Below are positions 23,876-33,092 of a stretch of DNA of 33,453 nt, one piece after another. Position numbers and translations under genes: made by a program. The DNA is from Porphyrobacter sp. CACIAM 03H1. Its GTDB lineage: Bacteria; Pseudomonadota; Alphaproteobacteria; Sphingomonadales; Sphingomonadaceae. The notes below the pieces were generated by a model that saw only the letters and a program-made list of their open reading frames with translations, made no database searches and was not told the DNA's origin. Each line of letters starts with the position of its first letter. Positions within the stretch are counted from its first letter, which is position 1. Location: the NCBI RefSeq assembly GCF_002215495.1, contig NZ_CP021378.1, forward strand, positions 3,491,571 to 3,525,023, written 5' to 3'.

Positions 23876-25785
23876 TGAACGGCCAATCCTCCTTCCGGAC
23901 CGATGCCCTCATCGCCGAGGATATCGACGCCTATCTCGAGCAGCACCAGCACAAGAGCCTGCTGCGCTTCATCACCTGCGGCTCGGTTGATGATGGCAAG
24001 TCGACGCTGATCGGACGGCTGCTCTACGACAGCAAGATGATCTTCGAGGATCAGCTCGCAGCCCTCGAAAGCGACAGCAAGCGTCACGGCACGCAGGGCG
24101 AGGAGATAGACTTCGCCCTGCTGGTCGACGGGCTTGCGGCCGAGCGCGAGCAGGGGATCACGATCGACGTCGCCTACCGCTTCTTCACCACCGAGAAGCG
24201 CAAGTTCATCGTCGCCGACACGCCGGGGCACGAGCAGTACACCCGCAACATGGTGACAGGCGCCTCGACCGCCGACCTCGCGGTGATCCTGATCGATGCG
24301 AGAAAGGGCGTGCTCCAGCAGACCCGGCGGCACTCCTACCTCGTCCACCTGCTCGGCATCCGCCACGTCGTGCTGGCGGTGAACAAGATGGACCTTGTCG
24401 GTTACGATCAAGGCATGTTCGACCGGATCGTTGCCGACTACCGCGCTTTCGCCGCGAGCATCGGGATCGGCGACTTCACCGCCGTCCCGATCTCGGGCTT
24501 CAAGGGCGACAACATCACCGCGCTCTCGGCAAACACTCCTTGGCATGCCGGCCCGACGCTGATCGGGCATCTCGAAACCGTCGAAGTCGATGCGACAGCG
24601 GCGCAGACGCAGCCGTTCCGGCTGCCGGTGCAGTGGGTCAACCGCCCCAATCTCGATTTCCGCGGGTTTGCCGGCCAGATCGCCAGCGGCACCATTCGCC
24701 CTGGCGATCAGGTCAGGATCGTGCCTTCGGGCAAGACCAGCACCGTCACCCGCATCGTCACGTTCGACGGCGACCTCGACGAGGCCGTGGCCGGGCAGTC
24801 TGTAACCCTCACCCTCGCCGACGAGGTCGATTGCAGTCGCGGCGACCTAATTGCGGCCGCCGGCGATCCGCCGCTGGCCTCCGACCAGTTCTGCGCGACC
24901 TTCGTGTGGATGGACGAGGAGGCATTGAAGCCCGGGCGCGGCTACTGGCTGAAGCTCGGCACCCAGACCGTGACCGCCACGGTCCAGCCGCCAAAATACG
25001 AGATCGACGTCAACAGCCTTGAGCATCTCGCGGCCAAGACACTAGGCCTCAACGCGATCGGCGTCGCCGAGTTCGCCACCGACCGTCCGATCGCCTTCGA
25101 GCCCTACGACACCAGCCGCCAGCTCGGCGGATTCATCCTCATCGACAAGTTCACCAACGCCACGGTCGCGGCGGGGATGATCGCCTTCAACCTGCGCCGT
25201 GCGGACAACGTTCACTGGCAGCCGGTGAGCATCACCCGCGATGACCATGCGGGCATGAAGAACCAGAAGCCGAAAGTGCTGTGGTTCACTGGCCTGTCGG
25301 GGTCGGGCAAGTCGACCATCGCCAACGAGGTCGAAAAGCAGCTGTTCGTGATGAACCGCCACACCTTCCTGCTCGATGGCGACAATGTCCGCCACGGCCT
25401 CAACCGCGATCTCGGGTTCACCGAGGCCGACCGGATAGAGAACATCCGCCGCGTGGGAGAGGTAGCCAAGCTGATGGCCGATGCGGGCCTTATCGTGCTC
25501 ACCGCCTTCATCAGCCCCTTCCGCGCCGAGCGCGAAATGGTGCGCAAGATGCTGCCCGAGGGCGAGTTCGTGGAGATCTTTGTCGACACGCCACTGGAGG
25601 TCGCCGAGGCGCGCGATGTTAAAGGGCTCTACAAAAAGGCGCGCGCGGGCAAGCTCACGAACTTCACCGGGATCGACAGCCCTTACGAACCGCCGGAAAA
25701 CCCGGAAATCCGCGTCAACACCGTGGACATGACCCCCGAAGAAGCGGCAAGGCACATCATCGCGAAGATCCTGCCGCTCAAATGA
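23875..25785 (+). CDS. cysNC: Sulfate adenylyltransferase subunit 1 / APS kinase fusion
   Basis: This 636-residue bifunctional protein combines two consecutive activities. The N-terminal CysN GTPase (about residues 1-450) drives ATP sulfurylase; its motifs are GSVDDGKS (36-43), DTPGHE (115-120) and NKMD (170-173), followed by two beta-barrel domains. From Met461 the CysC domain begins, with P-loop GLSGSGKST near 471, [16 protein letters not shown] and [10 protein letters not shown], whose Ser is the family's phosphorylated residue; it turns APS into PAPS. Fused cysNC is common in alphaproteobacteria. The start overlaps cysD by one base and the stop overlaps cysQ, so all three should be translated as a coupled unit. 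Confidence 0.97.
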   Translation: MNGQSSFRTDALIAEDIDAYLEQHQHKSLLRFITCGSVDDGKSTLIGRLLYDSKMIFEDQLAALESDSKRHGTQGEEIDFALLVDGLAAEREQGITIDVAYRFFTTEKRKFIVADTPGHEQYTRNMVTGASTADLAVILIDARKGVLQQTRRHSYLVHLLGIRHVVLAVNKMDLVGYDQGMFDRIVADYRAFAASIGIGDFTAVPISGFKGDNITALSANTPWHAGPTLIGHLETVEVDATAAQTQPFRLPVQWVNRPNLDFRGFAGQIASGTIRPGDQVRIVPSGKTSTVTRIVTFDGDLDEAVAGQSVTLTLADEVDCSRGDLIAAAGDPPLASDQFCATFVWMDEEALKPGRGYWLKLGTQTVTATVQPPKYEIDVNSLEHLAAKTLGLNAIGVAEFATDRPIAFEPYDTSRQLGGFILIDKFTNATVAAGMIAFNLRRADNVHWQPVSITRDDHAGMKNQKPKVLWFTGLSGSGKSTIANEVEKQLFVMNRHTFLLDGDNVRHGLNRDLGFTEADRIENIRRVGEVAKLMADAGLIVLTAFISPFRAEREMVRKMLPEGEFVEIFVDTPLEVAEARDVKGLYKKARAGKLTNFTGIDSPYEPPENPEIRVNTVDMTPEEAARHIIAKILPLK

Positions 25786-26537
25786 TCCTACCCCATCTCG
25801 ACGACGCCGCACTGGCGGCAAGCCTCGCCGAGGAGGCCGGACGCCTCTTGCTTACAGTGCGCGAGCAATCGGGCCTAGCCGGCGAGGCGCTCGGCACGGC
25901 GGGTGATGCGGCCGCCAACAGCTTCCTTTGCGAGGCCATCCGCGCCGCAAGGCCCGATGATGGCGTGCTGTCCGAGGAGGAGAAGGACAATTCGGGACGC
26001 CTCGCCAAGGCACGCGTGTGGATCGTCGATCCGGTCGACGGCACGCGCGAATACAGCGAGGGACGAGCCGACTGGGCTGTACACGTCGCGCTGGCGATCG
26101 ACGGTGCCCCCGTGCTCGGCGCAGTAGCCTTGCCGGGGCTTGCGGGCGAGGTGGTGCTGCGCTCCGATCGGCCATATCCTCTGCGCCCGATGGCCGAACG
26201 GCCCCGCTTTCTCGTCAGCCGCACGCGCCCGGCGCGCGAGGCCGAAGCAGTCGCGCGGATGCTGGGCGGAGAGCTAGTGAGGATGGGCAGCGCCGGAGCC
26301 AAGGCGATGGCGGTGGTGCGGGGCGAGGCGGAGGTCTACCTGCACTCGGGCGGCCAGCACGAGTGGGACAGTTGTGCGCCCGTAGCGGTGGCGATGGCGA
26401 ATGGCCTTCACTGCTCGCGCATCGACGGCAGCAGGCTCATCTATAACCGACCTGACACCTACATGCCCGACCTTCTGGTCTGTCGATCGGAGTTGGCAGC
26501 CAACGTATTGGAAGCGGTTCGCACCCTGCGTCGATAG
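25782..26537 (+). CDS. cysQ: 3'(2'),5'-bisphosphate nucleotidase
   Basis: This 251-residue enzyme of the inositol-monophosphatase fold hydrolyses PAP, the by-product of PAPS use, to AMP and phosphate. Metal-binding motifs are SEEE (64-67), DPVDGTRE (83-90) and [15 protein letters not shown] in the C-terminal half. Its ATG overlaps the cysNC stop (ATGA), which places it firmly in the sulfate-assimilation operon. No reductase genes (cysH, cysI) are in the window, so the rest of the pathway is elsewhere. The gene ends 42 bases from the convergent integrase, with no clear terminator between. Confidence 0.93.
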   Translation: MILPHLDDAALAASLAEEAGRLLLTVREQSGLAGEALGTAGDAAANSFLCEAIRAARPDDGVLSEEEKDNSGRLAKARVWIVDPVDGTREYSEGRADWAVHVALAIDGAPVLGAVALPGLAGEVVLRSDRPYPLRPMAERPRFLVSRTRPAREAEAVARMLGGELVRMGSAGAKAMAVVRGEAEVYLHSGGQHEWDSCAPVAVAMANGLHCSRIDGSRLIYNRPDTYMPDLLVCRSELAANVLEAVRTLRR

Positions 26538-26579
26538 CAGCGCCAGACGGGGTCAGTCGTCAATATCCCTGAGGCCCGT

Positions 26580-27839
26580 TCAGCAGACCAAACGTAGCGG
26601 TTCCTGTGTGATGTCCTTTTTCAGCGCGAGCGTTATCGGCCAACCTCTCCTTGCACAATCAAGGTAATCACTCCACCACTGCGCCATGCAGACGCGCTCT
26701 GCCCACGACTGGTCCTCGGTCCGCAGTATCCGCATGACCCGGTAAGGCTTCGTACCGCAAAGACCCAGCGCCCGTTCGATCGCATCAGGGTTCCACAGGC
26801 CCGATTCGTTGAGAAAGGTGGAGGCGGTAGCCCTCAGGCCATGCGCGGTCAGCTCATCCTTGGAATAGCCCATGCGCCGGAAGGCAGCATTAAGCGTGTT
26901 CTCGCTCATCGGGCGGATGCCGCTGCGGGCCGAGGGAAAGACATAGCCTTCGGTCCCCAGCATGGTGGCAAGCTCGGTCAGGTAGCCGACCACCTGCGTC
27001 GAGAGCGGCACCGCATGCGGCCGGCGAGCCTTCATCTTCCCAGCGGGGATCTTCCAGACCCCGTCTTCAAAATCGATCTCGTGCCACTCGGCATGGCGCA
27101 GCTCGCCCGGCCGGACGAAGACATGCGGCGCGATCTGGAGAGCATACTTGGTGACCAGGTGGCCGGTGTAGTCATCAATGGCGCGCAAGAGACCGCCGAG
27201 CTCCTTGGGCTCGAGGATCGCTGCATAGTGCTGAGCGCGCGGTGTCACGAGCGCGCCCTTCAGCATCGCGGTGGGGTCGGATTTGCAGCGGGTGGTGGCA
27301 ACCCCGTAGCGAAACACGCGCCCGGCGAAAGAGCGGCACTTCTTTGCGGTCTCGTGCTTGCCGTTTGCCTCGAGGCGCTTGAGGGGCGCCAGCACTTCAA
27401 AGGGTTCGATCTCATGGATCGGGCGCTTGCCGATGGCGGGCGTGAGCTGCTCGAGGAAGTAGTTGGCTTTGACGAGGGTCGCCTGGGCTAGTCCGTTCTT
27501 GACCATCATCTGCTCAATGTATTCCCGCGCCACCGCCTCGAAAGTCTGGGCCGAGAGGAGTTCGTTGCGGATCTTCCTCTTTCGCTTTTCGAGCGCGGGG
27601 TCACCGCCTGACGCGACAGTATGTCTCGCCTCGTAGGCGACATCGCGGGCCTCCTTCAGGCTGATTTCGGGGTAGGGGCCGATCGACAGCTTCTTCTCGG
27701 TCTTGCCGACCCGGTAGCGGAATCGCCACAGCTTGCCGCCTGACGGGGTGACCTCGATGTAAAGACCGCGCTGGTCGGCGACCTTGTAGGGCTTGTCTTT
27801 GCTCTTGAGCGTGCGAAGCTTGGTTTCGGTAAGAGGCAT
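26580..27839 (-). CDS. P4-type tyrosine integrase, probably catalytically dead
   Basis: This 419-residue phage/island integrase has an N-terminal DUF4102 arm-binding domain (KLRTLKSKDKPYKVADQRGLYIEV), a core-binding domain (about 95-180) and a catalytic domain. Arg243 in VRPGELR, a Lys near 268-270, and His333 and Arg336 in AHGLRA are present. After IERAL, however, the usual AH and the tyrosine segment (AYNR-like) are replaced by GLCGTKPYRVMRIL; the normal ERVxMAQWWSDYLD end then resumes. The second His/Trp and the nucleophilic Tyr therefore seem lost. The ATG at 27837-27839 has GGGAGAAGG upstream. It is an island marker between the cys operon and polysaccharide genes; no attachment site was found. 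Confidence 0.85.
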   Translation of the reverse strand: MPLTETKLRTLKSKDKPYKVADQRGLYIEVTPSGGKLWRFRYRVGKTEKKLSIGPYPEISLKEARDVAYEARHTVASGGDPALEKRKRKIRNELLSAQTFEAVAREYIEQMMVKNGLAQATLVKANYFLEQLTPAIGKRPIHEIEPFEVLAPLKRLEANGKHETAKKCRSFAGRVFRYGVATTRCKSDPTAMLKGALVTPRAQHYAAILEPKELGGLLRAIDDYTGHLVTKYALQIAPHVFVRPGELRHAEWHEIDFEDGVWKIPAGKMKARRPHAVPLSTQVVGYLTELATMLGTEGYVFPSARSGIRPMSENTLNAAFRRMGYSKDELTAHGLRATASTFLNESGLWNPDAIERALGLCGTKPYRVMRILRTEDQSWAERVCMAQWWSDYLDCARRGWPITLALKKDITQEPLRLVC

Positions 27840-28081
27840 GTGGGCCTTCTCCCAATGGGGTTTTCGCATGAGCCCACATAAGGCCCACAAAAACGTCTGG
27901 AGCGCCTGGGAAATGCTGGGACGATCCGAGACTATCCAAGGGGCAAATCCCTAGGATTTCTGCGGCTTCTATACATTTTTTGGGATGTTCTGGGAAGAAC
28001 AAAGCATGATCATTAGCGGCGTGCCTGACGGTCAAGTTGCGGCTCTGCTCGCTGGTTTCATATCGGGTTAAGCTCGCATCC
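27840..28081. other. Upstream region of the integrase
   Basis: No gene and no tRNA gene is seen here, although integrases of this class often sit beside one. GCCCACATAAGGCCCAC at about 27873-27889 holds a repeated GCCCAC that could be an arm or operator site. Confidence 0.3.
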
Positions 28082-28381
28082 CTAGCCGGCTGCCGCCACG
28101 CAGAGGATCTTCAACATCCCTGTTCCGGGCTCGGGCACCGAAGAATTCGGCGCGAGCCTGATGCTCTCGATGTAAGCATTCAGCAAATCCCCGTTGCCAG
28201 CCACGTTGAATATCGCTTCTGGTCTGCGAAAGCTGATCAATTGCTGGCTCCACAAGGTAGTTGCGATCCCGACGTTAGGCCAAATCTGGGAAATCGTCCC
28301 TCGAAGAAACAACAATCGCTCTCCGGACCACATGCCGCCCAAATAGCGCTTTGCTTCGCGGCCGCCCATCGACTGTGTCAC
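28082..28381 (-). pseudogene. PEP-CTERM protein relic, left of wecC
   Basis: This short frame of up to 99 residues has the end of a typical PEP-CTERM protein: a beta-rich stretch (AIFNVAGNGDLLNAYIESIRL) followed by SSVPEPGTGMLKILCVAAAG. The VPEPGT motif is the exosortase recognition signal, but the hydrophobic helix after it is cut short by TAG and the basic cluster that normally ends these proteins is absent. The N-terminal part has no signal peptide. It is best read as the decayed 3' part of an exported, exosortase-processed protein. The wecC-wecB genes beside it fit the known link between PEP-CTERM proteins and exopolysaccharide loci. Confidence 0.5.
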
Positions 28382-28584
28382 TGAGGGACGCTTTATATTG
28401 GCACTGGCTACCGCTCGTAGGCGATTCCGGCGCTGATCATCGGCCCGCCCTTGCCAAGAGCCGGAAGAGTTGTCCGGCGGGTGCCAAGTGGCCGTTACTG
28501 ATCAATGGTAAGAAGTTCGCAAGCCTAACGCGATTTTAAGGGCTTTGCGGCCATCACCCGCGGCGCAACCGGGACGATGAAACG

Positions 28585-29889
28585 ATGAATGCTCCTTTCC
28601 ATGCAACAGCGGCACTTGGACGCAAGGCGCTTGGCCAGGTTGTGCCCGAGCACCAGGTTGCCGTGATCGGCCTCGGATACATCGGATTGCCTACCGCTGC
28701 CCTGCTCGCCAGCTATGGGTGGAGCGTATGCGGCGTGGACGTCTCCCAAAACGTCGTCGATACGGTCAATAGCGGCGGCGTGCATATCGAAGAGCGCGAT
28801 CTCGAAATGCTCGTGCGAAATGCCATCACTGCCCAAACATTGGTCGCCTCGACCGAGGTCCCAACGGCAAGCTTTTACATGATTGCGGTTCCGACGCCGC
28901 TAGGCGAGTACAACTTGCCGGACATCTCCTATGTCGAGGCCGCAGCAAGAGCGATTGCCCCCAAGATCGTCCCCGGCGCCTGCATCATTGTTGAGAGCAC
29001 CTCACCGGTTGGCACCACCGAGCGGGTCGCCGAAATCATTGCCACTCTCCGGCCCGATATCGTGGTGCCGCGCGATGGGAGCGATGATGATGCTGACATC
29101 GCGCTGGCCTATTGCCCCGAACGTGTGCTCCCGGGGCGGATCGTCAATGAACTGGTCCACAATGACCGCGTAATCGGCGGGGTCACTGCTGCCTGTGCCG
29201 AGCGTGCTGCGGTACTCTACACCAGCTTTGTGAAGGGAGATTGCCTTTACACCAGCGCACGGGTGGCAGAGACTGTGAAGCTCGTCGAGAACAGTTTCCG
29301 TGACGTCAACATCGCCTTTGCCAACGAACTCTCGATGATCGCGGAGGAGATCGGGGTAGACGTCTGGGAGGTGATCCGCCTCGCCAACCGACACCCCCGC
29401 GTCAACATCCTTCAACCGGGCCCCGGTGTGGGCGGTCATTGCATCGCTGTCGACCCCTGGTTCCTTGTCGCCGGCGCTCCGGAGTCCGCCCGGCTCGTGC
29501 GCACGGCGCGCGAGGTCAATGACCATAAGGCCGTGCACACCGAGCGTCGCATTCGCGCGCTGCTCGAGGCTGCGCCTGAAGGAAAGATCGCGCTGCTCGG
29601 TTTGGCATTCAAGCCGGACATCGATGACTTCCGCGAAAGCCCGGCGCTTGAAATTGCCGAGGCGCTTTCCCTTACCCATGGGCCGCGGGTTCTGGTGGTC
29701 GAGCCCTTCACGGACCAATTGCCCAGATATCTTGCAGGCACCGGCGCACAGCTGGTGACGCTCGACGCGGGGCTCAGGCAGGCCGAGATCGTGGTCGTTC
29801 TGGTCGACCATACGGCCTTCAGACACCTGACCCCGGTTGATCTGGCAGGCAAGATCGTCTTCGATACCAGGGGCATGCTGCGTCGATGA
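28585..29889 (+). CDS. wecC: UDP-N-acetyl-D-mannosamine dehydrogenase
   Basis: This 434-residue UDP-sugar dehydrogenase oxidises UDP-ManNAc to UDP-ManNAcA in two NAD-dependent steps. It starts with a Rossmann fold (AVIGLGYIGLPTAALLA, about residues 26-42). VESTSPVGTTE and CPERVLPG follow, then the catalytic Cys286 in GPGVGGHCIAVDPWFL and a C-terminal nucleotide-sugar domain with LGLAFKPDIDDFRESPALE. GGHCIAVDPWF is the WecC form of the motif. It overlaps wecB by ATGA. The chosen ATG gives about 20 residues before the fold; another start a few codons away is possible. The product would feed a surface polysaccharide. Confidence 0.94.
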   Translation: MNAPFHATAALGRKALGQVVPEHQVAVIGLGYIGLPTAALLASYGWSVCGVDVSQNVVDTVNSGGVHIEERDLEMLVRNAITAQTLVASTEVPTASFYMIAVPTPLGEYNLPDISYVEAAARAIAPKIVPGACIIVESTSPVGTTERVAEIIATLRPDIVVPRDGSDDDADIALAYCPERVLPGRIVNELVHNDRVIGGVTAACAERAAVLYTSFVKGDCLYTSARVAETVKLVENSFRDVNIAFANELSMIAEEIGVDVWEVIRLANRHPRVNILQPGPGVGGHCIAVDPWFLVAGAPESARLVRTAREVNDHKAVHTERRIRALLEAAPEGKIALLGLAFKPDIDDFRESPALEIAEALSLTHGPRVLVVEPFTDQLPRYLAGTGAQLVTLDAGLRQAEIVVVLVDHTAFRHLTPVDLAGKIVFDTRGMLRR

Positions 29890-31010
29890 ATTCGGCCTCC
29901 GATAAACAACGGATCCTTGTAACCTTCGGGACGCGGCCCGAGGCGATCAAGATGTTCCCGGTAGTCTTCGCGCTGCGCCAGACGCGACGTTTCGACGTGA
30001 AGGTGGTCGTCACGGCCCAGCACCGCGAACTGCTCGATTCGGTCCTCTCCATGGCCGGTATCACTCCCGATCTCGATCTTGATCTCATGGTCCCGGACCA
30101 ATCCCTCGAATGCCTTGCAAATCGGATCCTAAGCCGATTCACCGAGGCTTTGGACAGCATGCGACCCGACCGCGTGCTGGTGCATGGCGACACCCTCACA
30201 ACCATGATGGCATCGCTCGCATGCTATTTCCGCCGCGTGCCCGTAGGCCATGTCGAGGCTGGCCTGCGCAGTGGTAACATCTACTCGCCCTGGCCCGAAG
30301 AAGTGAACCGCAAGGTCACCGGCGTCATCGCCGACCTTCACTTCGCACCGACGCAAACGGCAGCGGCGGCCCTGCGCGCCGAGAACGTTGCCGAGCAATC
30401 GATCCACGTCACCGGAAACACAGTCATCGATGCCTTGCTCTTTGCCAAGAGCAGGATTGCCGCAGACCCAGACCTGGCGCCGGCCATCACACCGCTCATA
30501 GAACGCTTTGCCGGCAAGAGGATCATCGCAGTCACTGCTCACCGAAGAGAGAATTTCGGCGAGGGCATGCAGGCGATCTCCCTGGCACTGCAAAAGATCG
30601 CACAACGCAAGGATATCGCGATCATTTACCCTGTTCATCCCAACCCGAATGTGGCCGATGTGATGAGGCCCGCGCTTGCAGGGCAGCCCAACATTGCGCT
30701 CGTCAGCCCACTCGATTACCTTGATTTTGTTGCGATGCTCTCAGCCTGCGAAATCGTGCTCACCGACTCCGGTGGCATTCAGGAAGAGGCGCCGAGCCTC
30801 GGCAAGCCGGTACTGGTCATGCGCGACACCACCGAAAGGCCCGAAGGCGTAGCAGCCGGCACCGCGAGGCTCGTCGGCACGGATGCAACCGCCATCATAG
30901 AGACCACCAATCTGCTTCTGGACGATGAGGCGGCGTATCAGCGCATGGCGCGAGCCCACAATCCCTATGGCGACGGGGCGGCCAGCCAGAAGATCGCGGC
31001 ACTGCTTTGA
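29886..31010 (+). CDS. wecB: UDP-N-acetylglucosamine 2-epimerase (non-hydrolysing)
   Basis: This 374-residue enzyme interconverts UDP-GlcNAc and UDP-ManNAc and so supplies WecC. Motifs are FGTRPEAIKMFPV at the N-terminus, HGDTLTTMMASL (Asp102), GHVEAGLRSGNIYSPWPEE (Glu124, Glu138), TAHRREN (His219) and TDSGGIQEEAPSLGKPVLV near the C-terminus. These match the catalytic residues known from E. coli WecB with a small offset. Its ATG overlaps the wecC stop (ATGA). No glycosyltransferase follows within the window, so the pair makes a precursor whose user lies elsewhere. Confidence 0.95.
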   Translation: MNSASDKQRILVTFGTRPEAIKMFPVVFALRQTRRFDVKVVVTAQHRELLDSVLSMAGITPDLDLDLMVPDQSLECLANRILSRFTEALDSMRPDRVLVHGDTLTTMMASLACYFRRVPVGHVEAGLRSGNIYSPWPEEVNRKVTGVIADLHFAPTQTAAAALRAENVAEQSIHVTGNTVIDALLFAKSRIAADPDLAPAITPLIERFAGKRIIAVTAHRRENFGEGMQAISLALQKIAQRKDIAIIYPVHPNPNVADVMRPALAGQPNIALVSPLDYLDFVAMLSACEIVLTDSGGIQEEAPSLGKPVLVMRDTTERPEGVAAGTARLVGTDATAIIETTNLLLDDEAAYQRMARAHNPYGDGAASQKIAALL

Positions 31011-31284
31011 ACCTTAGCCGATCCTAGCGCGCGCCCGTCCGAGGTCTTCAGGCAGCGCGTTGCGCTATGCGGCCCGTTACCCTGGTAATCGCCACCCTGT
31101 TCCGCAAACAAGCTGGCCTGGTCATCTCCGCAAGCTCAAGGTCTTCATTTGCTCGAACGAAGACCCGATCCTCGCGCGCCACGACGATGGTGAAGGCAGC
31201 GCCCGGGCTCAATTGAGCAGCGTTCGGCGGCAATCCCCCTGTTCAGCAAAGCGAGAAAGACCCCGGCCGCTTACGCAAGAAATA

Positions 31285-31449
31285 TCACAGCTGTACCCAG
31301 GCACTTAGTCCAAGAATGAAACTGCCCGCCAAAATGACAATGGCGAGGTCGATCTCCCACCACCATCCGGCACGCGCCTCGTCGCTCGAAATTCCGAAGA
31401 CTGAGGCAACCGCAGAACGGGCAAGGTACAGGAGACTTTTGCGTCGCAT
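31285..31449 (-). CDS. Small membrane protein, 54 residues
   Basis: A short frame starts at the ATG at 31447-31449 and ends in TGA at 31285. It encodes a basic N-terminus (MRRKSLLYLARSAVASVFG), an acidic turn, then WWWEIDLAIVILAGSF and a hydrophobic run to the end (ILGLSAWVQL). One membrane helix with three Trp at its border is likely. No strong ribosome site was seen. It could be a genuine small membrane protein beside the polysaccharide genes, or a chance frame. Confidence 0.4.
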   Translation of the reverse strand: MRRKSLLYLARSAVASVFGISSDEARAGWWWEIDLAIVILAGSFILGLSAWVQL

Positions 31450-31576
31450 CACGCCCGGAGCTTAACGCATCAGCGTGCTGACGGCCAGAGAGTGGGACAG
31501 GAATAGATCGGGATGCTTAACGGGCTCTGCCAGTAAAGCCGCGCGAGCCAGTCCCAGTGTAGGCGCATCACTGAAA

Positions 31577-31960
31577 TCAGGCGAGCCCGAGTTTTCTTTC
31601 CCGGCGCGCCCGCGCCTTTTGTGTTCTCAGAACGGTGCCCACAAAGCCAAACCCCAGACCAACCATCATCCAGGTCGAGGGTTAGGGAACGGCCGTCGGC
31701 ACACGCACATCGGCGCCAGGTGAACTCGCTCGAAGGAATGTAACGTTAAGCGCGTTGCCCAAGAACGAGACAAAATCGTTGCTTCCAGCTCCCGGGCACC
31801 GGGGTTGAGATAGATCGCATTGGGATTGCCCAGAATATCCGTATTCGATGCCTTCATCGCTCTGGTGAGCACGAAACGGTACTGTCCCGTGTCGATGCAA
31901 TTCTGCGCAAGGCTGGCAAGCGCATTCTTAGATCGTGCTGACCTTCGCTCAGGCATCACC
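31577..31960 (-). pseudogene. PEP-CTERM protein relic with a stop codon at the PEP Glu
   Basis: The minus strand reads TDILGNPNAIYLNPGA in one frame (to about 31800), then after a frame change NDFVSFLGNALNVTFLRA, then VPTAVP, TAA (31682-31684), PSTWMMVGLGFGFVGTVLR and a basic tail (KARARRERK), ending in TGA at 31577. The layout is exactly that of a PEP-CTERM sorting signal: VPEPSTW, a hydrophobic helix and an Arg-rich end. The Glu codon is replaced by TAA, which one G-to-T change from GAA would do. The frameshift and nonsense codon together mark a pseudogene. The start was not found. Confidence 0.7.
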
Positions 31961-32078
31961 CGCGAAGAATGAGAGGCTTCATCTTGCTCACGCAACCACC
32001 CGCAGGCGCGGCAACGACCTCGAGCTGATCCGCCACGCAGCCAAAGTACTCGCCCTGCCAGAGCAGCGGCAAATAATT

Positions 32079-32237
32079 TTAGTACGGCAGTGGCTCCCAA
32101 CCCGGCCACCCACATGCTTTGGCGGCATCTGCCGCTTCTGAGGCTGTGACATCGAAGAGCGTCATGCGACATAAAGTTCCGTCAGGCAGGCTCCAATGGT
32201 ATGTTACTGCGTCGCGCTTGCCGTGTTCGCCAACCAT
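32079..32237 (-). CDS. Small hypothetical protein, 52 residues
   Basis: A clean short frame from the ATG at 32235-32237 to TAA at 32079 encodes DAVTYHWSLPDGTLCRMTL and then FDVTASEAADAAKACGWPGW. It looks like real coding sequence with a helix ending in Gly-Trp. The same frame stays open after the stop down to TGA at 31956 (LLWQGEYFGCVADQLEVVA), so it may instead be a longer gene interrupted by TAA. A run of nine G lies just upstream of the start. Function unknown. Confidence 0.35.
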   Translation of the reverse strand: MVGEHGKRDAVTYHWSLPDGTLCRMTLFDVTASEAADAAKACGWPGWEPLPY

Positions 32238-32429
32238 CTTTGTCCCCCCCCCGGTGCCCCACCTCCTCTATCCAATGCGAACGCACGACGGCATCACAAA
32301 AACGCGGATGTCCCTATGCTGCACATTTGCTGCCCGAAGAATAACAGGTGGGGTCCGAGCCACAGATGCGCGCTTCCTGCGCAACGCCAGCCTGGCATGC
32401 TTCTTTTCTGGCGCGATCCGCACACAAAA

Positions 32430-32462
32430 GGAGCCGGCGCGGTGTCTAGGCACGCCGGCTCC
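32430..32462 (-). terminator. Strong intrinsic terminator on the minus strand
   Basis: A perfect 10-bp inverted repeat GGAGCCGGCG/CGCCGGCTCC with a 13-base loop is followed on the minus strand by TTTTGTGTG. It should end a transcript arriving from the right, although no intact gene lies there. Confidence 0.6.
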
Positions 32463-32568
32463 ACGATACGCCAAGGTAGATGTTGACGCCTTGGGAAGGT
32501 ATCATTTGCAGCATCGATTTCAAGCCAAAAGAAAATGCCGCATCGGCGTTGAGAAAGGACTGTCGCAT
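32446..32568 (-). pseudogene. Short coding remnant ending inside a terminator
   Basis: A 40-residue frame from ATG 32566-32568 reads NADAAFSFGLKSMLQMIPSQ, then VNIYLGVSWSRRA, with its TAG inside the loop of the terminator at 32430-32462. The alternating pattern NIYLGVSW resembles the last strand of an outer-membrane barrel. It may be the tail of a lost gene whose terminator survived. An in-frame stop lies just upstream. Confidence 0.3.
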
Positions 32569-33092
32569 GACAGCGCACAGTCGCTACGGCGCTGTCCATC
32601 GCCGCCTGCTTACTTGTTGCAACCGGCTCGTGTTAGTGGCCAACTGGTGCGTGAAGGTGCCTGGGCTCTCATTGGGTCGGTAGTGGACGTATCGCCAGAA
32701 TGACAGTTTCGTCTGTCAATGTTGCACGACTCGGCAGACCCATTTAGGTCAGAGCCTGCTCGCGATGTCCCAACCTCTGCGAGCCGGGGCGGTGGACCAC
32801 GACCCGGGTCGCAGCCGCCCCGCACACCTCATTACCAAGCCCGGGCTCGTACCACACCACTGATGGCTTCCCATCCAAGCGCGGGTCACCAGGCAAGCAG
32901 GGCTTTGGAGCGCTTTTGAAAGCGGAACAATCAGTGAGGTGTTCATGTCGCGCCGGCTTTCTCATTACAGACCACACTGTTGAAGTAAGGCCCTTCCGCA
33001 CTGGGGAGTGGATGGGCTGTTTCGCTATACGCTAGATGGTTAGAGCCAGATGCTTAGCTAGCCTCACAAAGCATGAGTCGAATTACGGACGC
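32569..33092. other. Gene-free stretch before rmlB
   Basis: Nothing that looks like an intact gene. It contains the right copy of the second repeat type at about 32771-32826. Short frames on both strands have no recognisable features. Confidence 0.4.
32771..32826 (-). repeat. Second repeat type, right copy
   Basis: The reverse complement begins GCGGGGCGGCTGCGACC and continues GGGTCGTGGTCC and a CCGC-rich block, matching 15923-15978 over about 56 bases with differences. The copies are inverted relative to each other and about 17 kb apart. Confidence 0.45.

Noticed and set aside
27840..28081. tRNA gene or attachment site beside the integrase
   Set aside because: No cloverleaf, CCA-end or T-arm-like sequence was found, and no matching direct repeat was seen by eye elsewhere in the window.
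31048..31233. Minus-strand 61-codon frame after wecB
   Set aside because: The translation is moderately protein-like (FTIVVAREDRVFVRANEDLE) but has no known motif, neighbour link or ribosome site, so it could not be supported.
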